Shown piece after piece: positions 17,593-25,513 of a DNA stretch of 64,000 bases. The notes under the pieces were generated by a model, which saw only the letters and a program-made list of their open reading frames with translations, did no database searches and was not told where the DNA came from. Within the stretch, counting starts at the first letter, position 1, and every line of letters starts with the position of its first letter. The translations under genes were made by a program, and so were the position numbers. This stretch comes from Flavobacterium frigoritolerans (GTDB lineage Bacteria > Bacteroidota > Bacteroidia > Flavobacteriales > Flavobacteriaceae). The stretch is from contig NZ_JAOZEV010000009.1 in NCBI RefSeq assembly GCF_025847275.1, positions 62,001 through 126,000 of the forward strand, given 5' to 3'.

Positions 17593-18174
17593 TTACTTTT
17601 TTATAGTTTCTATTATCATGTTATCAATGCAGTCCATAGCATTGGTTATGTAGGTTTCATCATTGTGGGTGAAAGCCAAAAGGGAACTTCCTTCTATTAG
17701 TGATAAAATTATCTGAGCATATTTATTTACATCAATCTCTGATTTTATTTCATTAAACTCAATCCCTTTTTTTAGAATATCAATCAGTCCATTAATGAAT
17801 TTTTGAGAAAGTTTCTCAGCTGCTTCAAACAATAATGGATTAACAAATTTTGTGTCAACACCAACTCTAAGCATTGGACAACCGCCTCTGTCTTTAACCA
17901 GATTATAATAACTGCGTTGGTAATTAGTTATTGTGTGGAGTTTGTTTATACTGCCTTCTTTGGTAGCAATTAGTTTAAAGAGCGGTATTATGGCTATGCT
18001 TATATTGAGTTGAAAAGCCTTTAAAGCTAAATCTTCTTTATTAGAAAAATTACAATAAATTGCCCCTTTGGTAAGTCCAGTCGCATTTGTAATATCTGAT
18101 AAACTCGTACCTATATAGCCCTGTTTATTAAAAATTGGGGCAACTTTATCTAATATAAACTCAGAAGTATTCAT
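17593..18174 (-). CDS. TetR/AcrR family transcriptional regulator
   Basis: A 193-residue repressor. The N-terminal helix-turn-helix is clear (VAPIFNKQGYIGTSLSDITNATGLTKGAIYCNFSNKEDLALKAF). The C-terminal ligand domain has the GGCPMLRVGVD segment seen in the TetR_C_6/AcrR-like group. Its own promoter region has a near-perfect TAnnTTTG box (CAAATATA on the plus strand, 18207-18214) and a palindrome at 18223-18236 that is repeated in front of the downstream thioesterase gene. This indicates autoregulation and control of acyl-CoA metabolism. The ligand is unknown; an acyl-CoA is plausible from the neighbours. Confidence 0.92.
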   Translation of the reverse strand: MNTSEFILDKVAPIFNKQGYIGTSLSDITNATGLTKGAIYCNFSNKEDLALKAFQLNISIAIIPLFKLIATKEGSINKLHTITNYQRSYYNLVKDRGGCPMLRVGVDTKFVNPLLFEAAEKLSQKFINGLIDILKKGIEFNEIKSEIDVNKYAQIILSLIEGSSLLAFTHNDETYITNAMDCIDNMIIETIKK

Positions 18175-18206
18175 AGCTCTATTCGATTTTTGAATAAATT
18201 ATAGAG

Positions 18207-18236
18207 CAAATATAATAAACAAATACCAATCGGTAT
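18207..18236 (-). promoter_or_regulatory. tetR promoter with operator
   Basis: On the minus strand TATATTTG (18214-18207) matches the Bacteroidetes -7 consensus, 33 bases before the tetR start. Just upstream, ATACCAATCGGTAT (18223-18236) has perfect ATACC/GGTAT arms and matches the site in front of the thioesterase gene. Confidence 0.7.
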
Positions 18237-18297
18237 GTGGGAGGAAGCTGTTTTATTTTAAATAGAAATTTCTATGTGTTAAATCTCATTTTTGGAA

Positions 18298-19719
18298 TCA
18301 CATTTTACCAACCAACTTGCCTAATGTTTGTATGGATTGTCTTAATTCATTGCTCCATGGCAATCCAAAACTTAAGCGCATGCAATTAGAAAATTGATCT
18401 TGAAATGAAAATATACGACCCGGAGCTATGCTAATATTGTGTTCCATAGCCAGATGATAAAAAACGGCTGTATCAATTTTTTTATCCAATTCCAGCCAAA
18501 GAAAAAATCCTCCTTGAGGTTGACTCACTTTGGTTCCTGCAGGAAAAGATTCCAGTATTGTATTGATATAATTAATACTGTTATGATGCAAAATTTGGCG
18601 AATTTTACGTAGGTGATTTTCGTACCTGCCATTTTTGAGAAAATCAGCAACTACTTCATGCGTTATAGTGGTAGAAGACACGGTGTGATAAAGCTTGGTG
18701 CGTAAGATTTCTTTTTTAAACTTTCCAGGCGAAACCCAACCTACACGATAACCAGGAGCTAGCGATTTTGATACAGAGTTGCAACAAAGCACGATGCCGC
18801 TTTCGTCATAGGTTTTACAATTAGTTGGTCTGCTTGTTCCAAAATACATATCACCATAAATATCATCCTCAATAAGTGGCACGTTATAATGTTCCATTAA
18901 CCGAACCACTTCTTTTTTATGCTCCACAGGCATCATGCTTCCCGATGGGTTACTAAAGTTACTCATTAATAAACAAAGAGTGATTTTTTTGGTTGCAAGT
19001 GCTTTTTTAAGTGCATCAAGCTCTATTCCTGTGGTCATGTTGGTAGGCAATTCCATTATATATAGCCCCAAAGATTTTGCCAATTGTAAAATTCCAAAAT
19101 ATACAGGACTTTCTGTGATAATTGTGTCACCAGGTTTGGTCAATGTCATTAAACAATGCGATATAGCTCCTATGCAACCAGATGTTGTAATTACATCGTC
19201 TTCGGTTAATGTACCTCCCCAAGTAAAGGACCATCTGGCAATTTCTTTTCTGAGGTTTAGATTTCCTTGTAGTTCATCGTAGCAAGTACCACTATTAGGG
19301 GACTGTCTTATAGCTTGTATCATTCCTTTGTTCAATTTGGTAATAGGAAGGAGCTCATTAGATGGAAAACCCAACGAAAGCATAGTCACATTTTTATCCA
19401 TCATGCTACCATAAACAAGATCGATTAGGTCTTCCCGTTCAATATTGGCACTGCTTATTCTAGGGCTGCTTGGCGAAGGTTCAGCTATCGTTCGTGATGA
19501 AATATTACTTACATAATAACCAGATTGTGGTCTGGACTCTATAAGTGAGCGACTTTCTATCTCATAATAAGCTTTACTTACTGTACTCATACTGTATCCA
19601 GTTTCCGCACATATTTCTCGTATTGAAGGAAGTTTATCCCCAACATTAAAAAGACCTGATTTTATTTGTTTTTCAATTCGATCAGCAAATTGTAGATATA
19701 GATAGTTGGATTTTTTCAT
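18298..19719 (-). CDS. MocR-type regulator (GntR HTH fused to PLP aminotransferase domain)
   Basis: A 473-residue fusion. Residues 1-75 are a GntR winged helix (YLQFADRIEKQIKSGLFNVGDKLPSIREICAETGYSMSTVSKAYYEIESRSLI). The rest is a fold-type I aminotransferase domain with TSGCIGAISHCL, SNPSGSMMP, EDDIYGDMYF and the PLP-lysine motif CNSVSKSLAPGYRVGW. MocR proteins use bound PLP to sense a ligand and often control a neighbouring transporter or PLP-related gene. Here the gene is divergent from an EamA/RarD-type permease with 106 bases between them. Tandem CTGTAT hexamers lie in that gap (19758-19769). Confidence 0.93.
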   Translation of the reverse strand: MKKSNYLYLQFADRIEKQIKSGLFNVGDKLPSIREICAETGYSMSTVSKAYYEIESRSLIESRPQSGYYVSNISSRTIAEPSPSSPRISSANIEREDLIDLVYGSMMDKNVTMLSLGFPSNELLPITKLNKGMIQAIRQSPNSGTCYDELQGNLNLRKEIARWSFTWGGTLTEDDVITTSGCIGAISHCLMTLTKPGDTIITESPVYFGILQLAKSLGLYIMELPTNMTTGIELDALKKALATKKITLCLLMSNFSNPSGSMMPVEHKKEVVRLMEHYNVPLIEDDIYGDMYFGTSRPTNCKTYDESGIVLCCNSVSKSLAPGYRVGWVSPGKFKKEILRTKLYHTVSSTTITHEVVADFLKNGRYENHLRKIRQILHHNSINYINTILESFPAGTKVSQPQGGFFLWLELDKKIDTAVFYHLAMEHNISIAPGRIFSFQDQFSNCMRLSFGLPWSNELRQSIQTLGKLVGKM

Positions 19720-19731
19720 TTTAAAAATGAT

Positions 19732-19769
19732 AACTGTTATGCTGCAATTTAATAAAACTGTATCTGTAT
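19732..19769. promoter_or_regulatory. Candidate MocR binding repeats in the divergent control region
   Basis: AACTGTTAT (19732-19740) and AACTGTATC (19756-19764) are spaced by 24 bases, and CTGTAT is repeated in tandem at 19758-19769. They lie in the 106-base gap between the mocR-type gene and the divergent permease gene. Direct repeats are typical of MocR targets. Confidence 0.4.
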
Positions 19770-19825
19770 TGCTATTTTATTTTCTAGAAATTTGCAGTAT
19801 TACAAAAGGTAAATAAAAACTCTCC

Positions 19826-20740
19826 ATGAAGAACACAAAATATTACTTGGCAGCCATTACTGCATATACAATTTGGGGTTTTTTTAGTTTGGTATTAAAA
19901 CCGATACATTCCTATGCATCGTTGGATATTTTGTTTTATCGTGTTTTTAGTTGTAGTATATTATTACTGCTAATAACTTTTCTTTTTAAAAGAAAAAGAT
20001 TTAAAGAAGCTGTTGCTACTTTTAAAGCATTGCCTCTAGAGAAAAAGCGTAAAACTATTTTATTGAATATTGGAGGAAGTATCTTTTTGACTGCCAATTG
20101 GTTTACATTTATCTATGTGATGAATCATGTGAGTGTTAAAGCTACATCGCTTGCTTATTTGGTTTGTCCAATCCTAACTACATTATTGGCCTATTTTATT
20201 TTGCATGAAAAACTATCGAAAACACAATGGGTATCGGTAGGATTGAGCATTACAGGCTGCTTACTTTTATCGTATGCTAATATTATGGATATGTTTTTTA
20301 GTATCATTATTGGTTTAACTTATGCGAGTTATTTAGTTAGCCAAAGAGTTAATGTTGGTTTTGATAAATTTATAGTGCTTACTTTTCATATAACTTTATC
20401 GGCGTTATTTTTATTGCCGTTTTTCCCTGCTTACAGCGGACCTGTTCCTACTGAATTTAAGTTTTATTTGTGTATTGAAATCATTGCTCTTGGCTTTACC
20501 ATTTTTCCATTGTTATTGAATTTATTTGCTCTTACAGGGCTTAATTCATCTACAGTTGGAATGTTACTGAATATTAATCCAATGATTGCTTTTGGGTTAG
20601 CAACTTTTGTATATCATGAACAAAGTGGACCCTTGCAGATTTTATCATACGGTATTATTTTTATCTCAGTACTTGTTTTTAATTCGCATCATCTTTTTAA
20701 AAACAAGCAGAAGGCAATTCCAATGACGAAATGCAGTTGA
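19826..20740 (+). CDS. EamA/RarD-like drug/metabolite transporter
   Basis: A 304-residue inner-membrane permease with about ten hydrophobic segments. The start ITAYTIWGFFSLVLKPIHSYASLDILFYRVFSC is characteristic of the RarD branch of the DMT superfamily. Further segments include IGGSIFLTANWFTFIYVMNHVSVKATSLAYLVCP and LTGLNSSTVGMLLNINPMIAFGLATF. It is divergent from the MocR-type regulator, which most likely controls it, and the substrate is unknown. Its stop lies one base from the stop of the convergent DoxX gene, so there is no room for a separate terminator and transcripts must overlap. Confidence 0.9.
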   Translation: MKNTKYYLAAITAYTIWGFFSLVLKPIHSYASLDILFYRVFSCSILLLLITFLFKRKRFKEAVATFKALPLEKKRKTILLNIGGSIFLTANWFTFIYVMNHVSVKATSLAYLVCPILTTLLAYFILHEKLSKTQWVSVGLSITGCLLLSYANIMDMFFSIIIGLTYASYLVSQRVNVGFDKFIVLTFHITLSALFLLPFFPAYSGPVPTEFKFYLCIEIIALGFTIFPLLLNLFALTGLNSSTVGMLLNINPMIAFGLATFVYHEQSGPLQILSYGIIFISVLVFNSHHLFKNKQKAIPMTKCS

Positions 20741-20741
20741 T

Positions 20742-21197
20742 TTATAAAACGATTAATTTCATTTTAGATAGTAATTTGTCGATACTCCAATTATAAAATG
20801 GAATTGATGCCAATAGTAAGGAAGCTGCACTTGCAGTAAATACAGAATAATTAAATGGCGCTCTGTATCCTGCAAAAATAAGCATGCTTAAAGCAAATGA
20901 TAATGTTAATAGAAAGCTTCCATAAGCAGCTAATTTAGTCCTAAAACCAATAATTAATAATACACCAAATAGTACTTCTGCCAGTGTTGCAATTATTCCC
21001 ATAACATTGGCAATATCATGGTTTAGGTAAGGCATTAAGGAGTTCGTATAATCAACAAAATTAGTCCAATTTCCCCATCCAACGTTAGGTTCTCCCGGAG
21101 CTCCAAGCATTCCTAAGCGATCCATTACAGGTAATATAAAACCAATTCCTAAAGCCAATCTTAAGAATATTTGTGCAAACTGTTGTGTATTTTTCAT
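20742..21197 (-). CDS. DoxX family membrane protein
   Basis: A 151-residue protein with four membrane helices, starting at the ATG at 21197 (MKNTQQFAQIFLRLALGIGF) rather than an upstream in-frame ATG inside the thiolase gene. The DoxX pattern is visible: RLALGIGFILPVMDRLGMLG, then helix pairs near ANVMGIIATLAEVLFGVLLIIGFRTKLAAYGSFLLTLSFALSM. DoxX-like proteins are integral membrane proteins of mostly unknown role. It begins 5 bases after the thiolase stop and is surely co-transcribed with it. Confidence 0.88.
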   Translation of the reverse strand: MKNTQQFAQIFLRLALGIGFILPVMDRLGMLGAPGEPNVGWGNWTNFVDYTNSLMPYLNHDIANVMGIIATLAEVLFGVLLIIGFRTKLAAYGSFLLTLSFALSMLIFAGYRAPFNYSVFTASAASLLLASIPFYNWSIDKLLSKMKLIVL

Positions 21198-21202
21198 TTG
21201 TT

Positions 21203-22483
21203 TTATTTTTCTATAATCATTGTAATTCCTTGTCCACCAGCAGCACAAATCGATATAAAACCTCTTCCAGAACCTTTCTCATTAAGTAGTTTTGCCATTA
21301 CACCAATTATTCTTCCGCCAGTAGCTGCAAAAGGATGTGCTGCTGCTAGGCTGCTTCCTTTTACATTGAGTTTATTTTTGTCGATTGCACCAAGACTTTT
21401 CTTTAATCCCAATTCTTTACTTAGTTCAGGACTTTCCCATATTTTTAGTGTTGCCAAAACTTGTGCTGCAAACGCTTCGTGAATTTCATAATAGTCAAAA
21501 TCTTGTAGAGTCAGCCCTGCTTTATCAAGCATTCTGCTTGCGGCAAATAAGGGAGCCAATAAAAGATTTTGTTGTTTTTTGACATATTCGATGGCTGCAA
21601 CTTCTGCAAAAGTAATGTAGGCAAGAATAGGAAGTCCGTGTTCTTTTGCCCATTCTTCGCTAGCCAAAAGGATGCAAGACGCACCATCAGTAAGAGGAGT
21701 AGAGTTACCCGCTGTGAGTGTTCCATTTGTTTTATCAAAAGCAGGAGGGAGCTTAGCTAGTTTTTCGAGAGTACTATCTCTTCTTAAATTATTGTCTTTG
21801 TCAAGACCTTGAAAAGGAGTAATCATATCATCAAAAAAACCTTCATCATAAGCCTTTGCCATATTCAAATGACTTTTCAGTGCTAGATTGTCTTGGTCTT
21901 CTCTCAGTATTTTATAATATTTGGCTGTGATTTCGGTATGTCCACCCATAGAAAGTCCCGTTTGAGATTCTTCATTTCTAGGAACCAAAGGCGTAAAATC
22001 TTTTGGGCGTAGTTTAAAAAACTGTTTTATTTTTCCTCCCAATGATTTTTCTTTACGAGCATCAAGCAATACTTTTCTTAAATTCTCGCTTACTGCCATT
22101 GGTATATCGCTTATAGAATCAACGCCTCCTGCAATTCCAGACTCGATTTGTCCTAGAGCTATTTTATTAGCAATATATATCGCGCTTTCTATTCCTGTGT
22201 CACAAGCCTGCTGTAAGTCGCAAGCAGGAGTAGCGGGGTTTAATGAAGTTTTCATGACACATTCTCTTATAAGGTTGCTATCGTAAGTATGTTTTATCAC
22301 AGCTCCTCCTGCAACTTCTCCCAGCAGCTTGCCTTGTAGTTTGTGTTTCTCTATAAGTCCGTTGAGGGCAGCAACCATCATGTCTTGATTTCCCACTTTT
22401 GCGTAAGCAGTATTTGCTCTTGCAAAAGGAATCCTGTTATATCCCACAATGGCAACCTTTCTTATTTTATCACTATTATTCAT
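21203..22483 (-). CDS. Acetyl-CoA acyltransferase (thiolase), FadI-like
   Basis: A 426-residue thiolase with all catalytic elements: nucleophilic Cys94 (LQQACDTGIES), the HEAFA motif at about 335-339 (typical of the FadI/trifunctional beta-subunit branch, where biosynthetic thiolases have NEAFA), His383 (AAAHPFAATGG) and Cys413 (SICAAGGQG). It would cleave 3-ketoacyl-CoA to acetyl-CoA and a shortened acyl-CoA, the last step of beta-oxidation. No hydratase/dehydrogenase partner (FadJ-like) is adjacent; the downstream gene is a DoxX protein. The acyl-CoA dehydrogenase at 14.6 kb suggests a dispersed fatty-acid pathway. Confidence 0.9.
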   Translation of the reverse strand: MNNSDKIRKVAIVGYNRIPFARANTAYAKVGNQDMMVAALNGLIEKHKLQGKLLGEVAGGAVIKHTYDSNLIRECVMKTSLNPATPACDLQQACDTGIESAIYIANKIALGQIESGIAGGVDSISDIPMAVSENLRKVLLDARKEKSLGGKIKQFFKLRPKDFTPLVPRNEESQTGLSMGGHTEITAKYYKILREDQDNLALKSHLNMAKAYDEGFFDDMITPFQGLDKDNNLRRDSTLEKLAKLPPAFDKTNGTLTAGNSTPLTDGASCILLASEEWAKEHGLPILAYITFAEVAAIEYVKKQQNLLLAPLFAASRMLDKAGLTLQDFDYYEIHEAFAAQVLATLKIWESPELSKELGLKKSLGAIDKNKLNVKGSSLAAAHPFAATGGRIIGVMAKLLNEKGSGRGFISICAAGGQGITMIIEK

Positions 22484-22641
22484 ATCCAGAATTTTATTTG
22501 ATGAAAACCTTAAAGTTAAAGTTTTACTTTAGAATAATAAATTTAATGATTTAGATTTAAATGTATTGCCTTATCTGTAGAAAAATAAGTAACCATTAAG
22601 AGATTAAGAAAAATAAAGCTTTATTTTGAACGTTTTGCAGT

Positions 22642-22744
22642 AGCGATATCTATTGTTTGTCTTGTGATTGTTGTATGTATCACCCCGCTGGGGTTTCTAT
22701 CGTAGGTAAAATTAAATTTCTATAAATATGACGTCCCGCTAGGA
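22642..22744. repeat. Intergenic repeat, copy 1
   Basis: Begins AGCGATATCTATTGTTTGTC and ends GTCCCGCTAGGAC. It is about 90% identical by eye to 22905-23007 in the same orientation and contains the small palindrome ACCCCGCTGGGGT. Confidence 0.85.
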
Positions 22745-22904
22745 CTTTGACAAAGAGTAGCAACAATCCTGTGAAATTTTAATAAATAGATTTGTGAAGA
22801 TTATATGGAGTAAACAATCTATAATTTGTTTTTGTAATTCAAAGCTCCAGTGGAGCGGAATGTTTATAGCAAATATATACGTTTTCCAATTGAAGCTCCT
22901 TCGG

Positions 22905-23007
22905 AGCGATATCTATTGTTTGTCTTGTGATTGTTGTAGGTATCACCTCGATGAGGTTTCTTTTGTAGGCAAAATTAAATTTCTATAAATATGATGTCCA
23001 GCTGGGA
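22905..23007. repeat. Intergenic repeat, copy 2
   Basis: Direct repeat of 22642-22744, offset by 263 bases. Where copy 1 has ACCCCGCTGGGGT, copy 2 has ACCTCGATGAGGT, so paired stem bases changed together, which suggests a conserved hairpin. It is preceded by GCTCCTTCGGAGC (about 22895-22907). Confidence 0.85.
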
Positions 23008-23060
23008 ATTCTTAATCGTTAATTCAAAAAAGGAGTTTTCACCAATTAGTATAAAATAAC

Positions 23061-23094
23061 AAGTCTTCAGCTTTAATTTAAAAACTGAAGACTT
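23061..23094 (-). terminator. Terminator after the FrnE-like gene
   Basis: AAGTCTTCAG (23061-23070, extending to CTTT) pairs with CTGAAGACTT (23085-23094), with one mismatch over 14 bp. It lies 29 bases past the stop of the minus-strand DsbA-family gene. Confidence 0.7.
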
Positions 23095-23122
23095 ATAATA
23101 TGATTTTTGGATTAAATTAATT

Positions 23123-23860
23123 TTACATACAATTCCCATCTGGAGTACAGGATTGACCATCGATTATGTCCAATTTTGTAACTGGATTATCTTTTCTCCA
23201 TTCTCCAAATGATTTTTCTAATGTTTGTAAAAATGTATCTGGAGATTGTGCTCCATTTATGGCATATTTACGATTAAAAATGAAAAATGGAACTCCATTT
23301 ATACCAAGGTCTTGAGCTTCTTGAACATCACTTTTTACCTTATCAGCATATTGGTTATCAGTCAGAGATTCTTTTACATCTTCGGCTGTTAAGCCAATAT
23401 CTTTTCCTAATTCTTCTAAAACTTGTGCGTCTCCAAAGTTTTTTCCTTCAGTGAAATAAGCAAAAAACAAACGTTCTTCAGCTTGATCTCCAAGCCCTTT
23501 TGTTTTTGCTAATTGTATCATTCGGTGAGCATTGAATGAATTAGCGATAACGGCATTATCAAAATTATAGTCTAATCCTGCATTTTTTGCAGTTTGAACA
23601 ACTCCTTGATGCATTCTTACTGAATCTTCGTAACTGATACCTTTTCTGTTAGCAAGATATTGGTAAACATTTTCTTTTTGGTCGAATTGTTCTGGAATGT
23701 TTGGATCAAGTTGAAAACTTTTCCAAATAATTTCTATGTCTTTATTGTCAGTAAATTTAGTAAGTGCAGTTTCATAATTTCGTTTTCCAATGTAGCAAAA
23801 CGGACACATGATGTCACTCCAAACTTCTACTTTCATTTTAGGTGTTCCTATTATTTCCAT
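23123..23860 (-). CDS. DsbA-family oxidoreductase, FrnE-like
   Basis: A 245-residue thioredoxin-fold protein without signal peptide, so cytoplasmic. The active site is CPFC (Cys19, Cys22) in KVEVWSDIMCPFCYIGKRNYE. The cis-proline loop is GINGVPFFIFNRKYAINGAQ. This is the 2-hydroxychromene-2-carboxylate isomerase/FrnE branch, involved in polyketide or stress-related disulfide chemistry in other bacteria. An ATG at 23836 (MKVEVWSD) is an alternative start. The C-terminus carries an extra cysteine pair (SCTPDGNCM) that could take part in redox exchange. It is separated from the upstream Old Yellow Enzyme gene by a strong terminator, so it is its own unit. Confidence 0.9.
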   Translation of the reverse strand: MEIIGTPKMKVEVWSDIMCPFCYIGKRNYETALTKFTDNKDIEIIWKSFQLDPNIPEQFDQKENVYQYLANRKGISYEDSVRMHQGVVQTAKNAGLDYNFDNAVIANSFNAHRMIQLAKTKGLGDQAEERLFFAYFTEGKNFGDAQVLEELGKDIGLTAEDVKESLTDNQYADKVKSDVQEAQDLGINGVPFFIFNRKYAINGAQSPDTFLQTLEKSFGEWRKDNPVTKLDIIDGQSCTPDGNCM

Positions 23861-23995
23861 GGTGTTTTATTTTAATATTTTGTGCTAAGTTTAACCGCAA
23901 AGTTCGCAAAGTTTTAGTTTGAAGCTAAATTAAATTATTAATATCTGTTTTTTGGTGACTTAGAGCTTCGGTCGCCAGAGCCTTTTAAAAAAAAT

Positions 23996-24035
23996 GAAAG
24001 CTGATTACTTAAATGGGTGAAAGTAATCAGCTTTC
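23996..24035 (-). terminator. Rho-independent terminator after the Old Yellow Enzyme gene
   Basis: A perfect 15-bp stem GAAAGCTGATTACTT (23996-24010) with AAGTAATCAGCTTTC (24021-24035) and a 10-base loop. On the minus strand it is followed by a run of T (plus-strand A-run 23988-23994). Confidence 0.92.
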
Positions 24036-24063
24036 GTAAGAAACGTGTACAGGTTTCTGTAAT

Positions 24064-25170
24064 TTATTCAATAACTAATTGGGCTAACGCTTCTTTGGTA
24101 AAACCTTTTAGTTCCTCGGTTTTTCCATGTTTTATTTTAGCAACCCATTTTGGATCTGAAAGTAGTGGTCTTCCAACTGCTACAAGATCAAAATCACCTC
24201 TATCCATACGTCTAGTCAATTCGTCTAGAGATGTTGGTTGTGAACTCTCGCCTGCAAATGCACCAAAGAAATCACTTGAAAGCCCAACTGAACCTACTGT
24301 AATTGTTGGTTTTCCTGTAATTTTTTTCGCCCACCCAGCAAAGTTTAGATCGCTACCTTCAAATTCTGGTTCCCAGAAACGACGTTGCGAACAATGTAAA
24401 ATATCTACACCTGCATCTACTAGAGGAGCAAGCCAAGCTTCCATTTCTAGAGCATTTTTTGCTAATTTATAGGTATAATCTGCGGGTTTAAATTGCGAAA
24501 GTTTGATGATTATTGCAAAATCTTCTCCTACTTGTTTTCTTACTTCTTTAATAACTTCTACAGCAAAACGAGTACGTTCGGCAAGTGTTTTACCTCCGTA
24601 AGCATCGGTTCTGTGATTTGTTGCATCCCAGAAAAATTGATCTATAAGATAATCGTGTGCTCCGTGTATTTCGACACAGTCAAAACCTAATCTTTTGGCA
24701 TCAGCAGCAGCTTGTCCATAAGCTAGAATAGTATCTTCGATATCTTTTGTCGTCATGGTATTACCATTATTAAAACCTGGTCGATTTAATCCCGATGGTC
24801 CTTCAAAAGGTACAGGAGGTACCCATCCTGAATGGTGATTATCCATGATACCCATATGCCAAATTTGAGGTCCCATTTTTCCGCCAACAGTATGAACATC
24901 ATCAATTACTTTTTTCCATCCTGCAAGTGCTTCATCACCGTGAAAGTGAGGCACATTAGCATCATTTGATGATGAAGGTCTGTTTATTACAGTTCCTTCT
25001 GATAAAATTAAACCTACTTCGCCTTCGGCTCTTTTTTGGTAATATTTTGCTACTTCGTCTGTAGGAATTCCGTTAGGAGAAAATGAGCGCGTCATAGGCG
25101 CCATTACAATTCTATTTTTAAGATCTAGCGTCTTTAATTTAAAAGGCGTAAATAAACTATCTGTACTCAT
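24064..25170 (-). CDS. NADH:flavin oxidoreductase, Old Yellow Enzyme family
   Basis: A 368-residue FMN-dependent ene-reductase. The TIM barrel begins LFTPFKLKTLDLKNRIVMAPMTRSFSPNGIPTDEVAKYYQKRA. Family signatures follow: HMGIMDNHHSG, CVEIHGAHDYLIDQFFWDATNHRTDAYGG and the FMN phosphate motif FDLVAVGRPLLSDPKW. Members reduce activated C=C bonds, nitro groups or quinones using NAD(P)H. It starts 12 bases after the ArsR-type regulator gene on the same strand, so the regulator probably represses this operon and responds to an electrophile or thiol-reactive compound. Confidence 0.93.
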   Translation of the reverse strand: MSTDSLFTPFKLKTLDLKNRIVMAPMTRSFSPNGIPTDEVAKYYQKRAEGEVGLILSEGTVINRPSSSNDANVPHFHGDEALAGWKKVIDDVHTVGGKMGPQIWHMGIMDNHHSGWVPPVPFEGPSGLNRPGFNNGNTMTTKDIEDTILAYGQAAADAKRLGFDCVEIHGAHDYLIDQFFWDATNHRTDAYGGKTLAERTRFAVEVIKEVRKQVGEDFAIIIKLSQFKPADYTYKLAKNALEMEAWLAPLVDAGVDILHCSQRRFWEPEFEGSDLNFAGWAKKITGKPTITVGSVGLSSDFFGAFAGESSQPTSLDELTRRMDRGDFDLVAVGRPLLSDPKWVAKIKHGKTEELKGFTKEALAQLVIE

Positions 25171-25182
25171 ATTAATTCTTTT

Positions 25183-25482
25183 TTATAAATTCGATTCAAT
25201 TATTTTACTTAGTTCTACAAATGCTTTTTCATTGCGTCTGTAATAGGTCCATTGCCCAACACGAGTTGATTCTATGAATCCAGCACGTTGAAGAATAGAC
25301 AAATATTCTGAAACAGTCGATTGTGTAAGCCCAGATTTGGCTTGTATTTCTCCCACACATACACCATGTTCAAAGCCACAAGCTTGTTGCTTCGGAAAGT
25401 TAATTTCTGGTTCTTTTAGCCATTCCAACATAAGTAGTCGGGACTTGTTTGATAATGCTTTGAATATTTCGATATGTTCCAT
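25183..25482 (-). CDS. ArsR-family transcriptional regulator
   Basis: A 99-residue winged-helix repressor (IFKALSNKSRLLMLEWL ... GEIQAKSGLTQSTVSEYLSILQRAGFIESTRVGQWTYYRRN). The insert INFPKQQACGFEHGVCVGE holds two cysteines before the recognition helix that could be the sensor. It leads the Old Yellow Enzyme gene by 12 bases. A TATATTTG box on the minus strand (25494-25487) lies only 5 bases before the ATG, so the transcript would be leaderless or nearly so. An inverted ATATCG/CGATAT repeat (25492-25511) overlaps the promoter and is a likely operator. Confidence 0.9.
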   Translation of the reverse strand: MEHIEIFKALSNKSRLLMLEWLKEPEINFPKQQACGFEHGVCVGEIQAKSGLTQSTVSEYLSILQRAGFIESTRVGQWTYYRRNEKAFVELSKIIESNL

Positions 25483-25486
25483 AGTG

Positions 25487-25513
25487 CAAATATATCGACT
25501 TTTTCCGATATGT
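25487..25513 (-). promoter_or_regulatory. arsR-type promoter with overlapping operator
   Basis: Minus-strand -7 box TATATTTG (25494-25487). ATATCG (25492-25497) and CGATAT (25506-25511) form an inverted repeat around an 8-base spacer. Binding would cover the promoter of the ArsR-Old Yellow Enzyme unit. Confidence 0.6.

Larger units (their letters stand above)
22484..23060. other. Long intergenic region filled with repeats
   Basis: No credible gene was found. The region holds a 103-base sequence present twice (22642-22744 and 22905-23007) and several short GC-rich palindromes of the form GCTCC-NNN-GGAGC and CCCC-GCT-GGGG. Confidence 0.7.

Noticed and set aside
22642..23007. Short CRISPR-like array from regularly placed palindromes
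   Set aside because: Only two copies of a 103-base unit exist, spacing is not regular and no cas gene is near.
24017..24472. A 151-codon plus-strand reading frame opposite the Old Yellow Enzyme gene
   Set aside because: It mirrors the codons of a fully conserved enzyme on the other strand, starts within the terminator and has no family resemblance.
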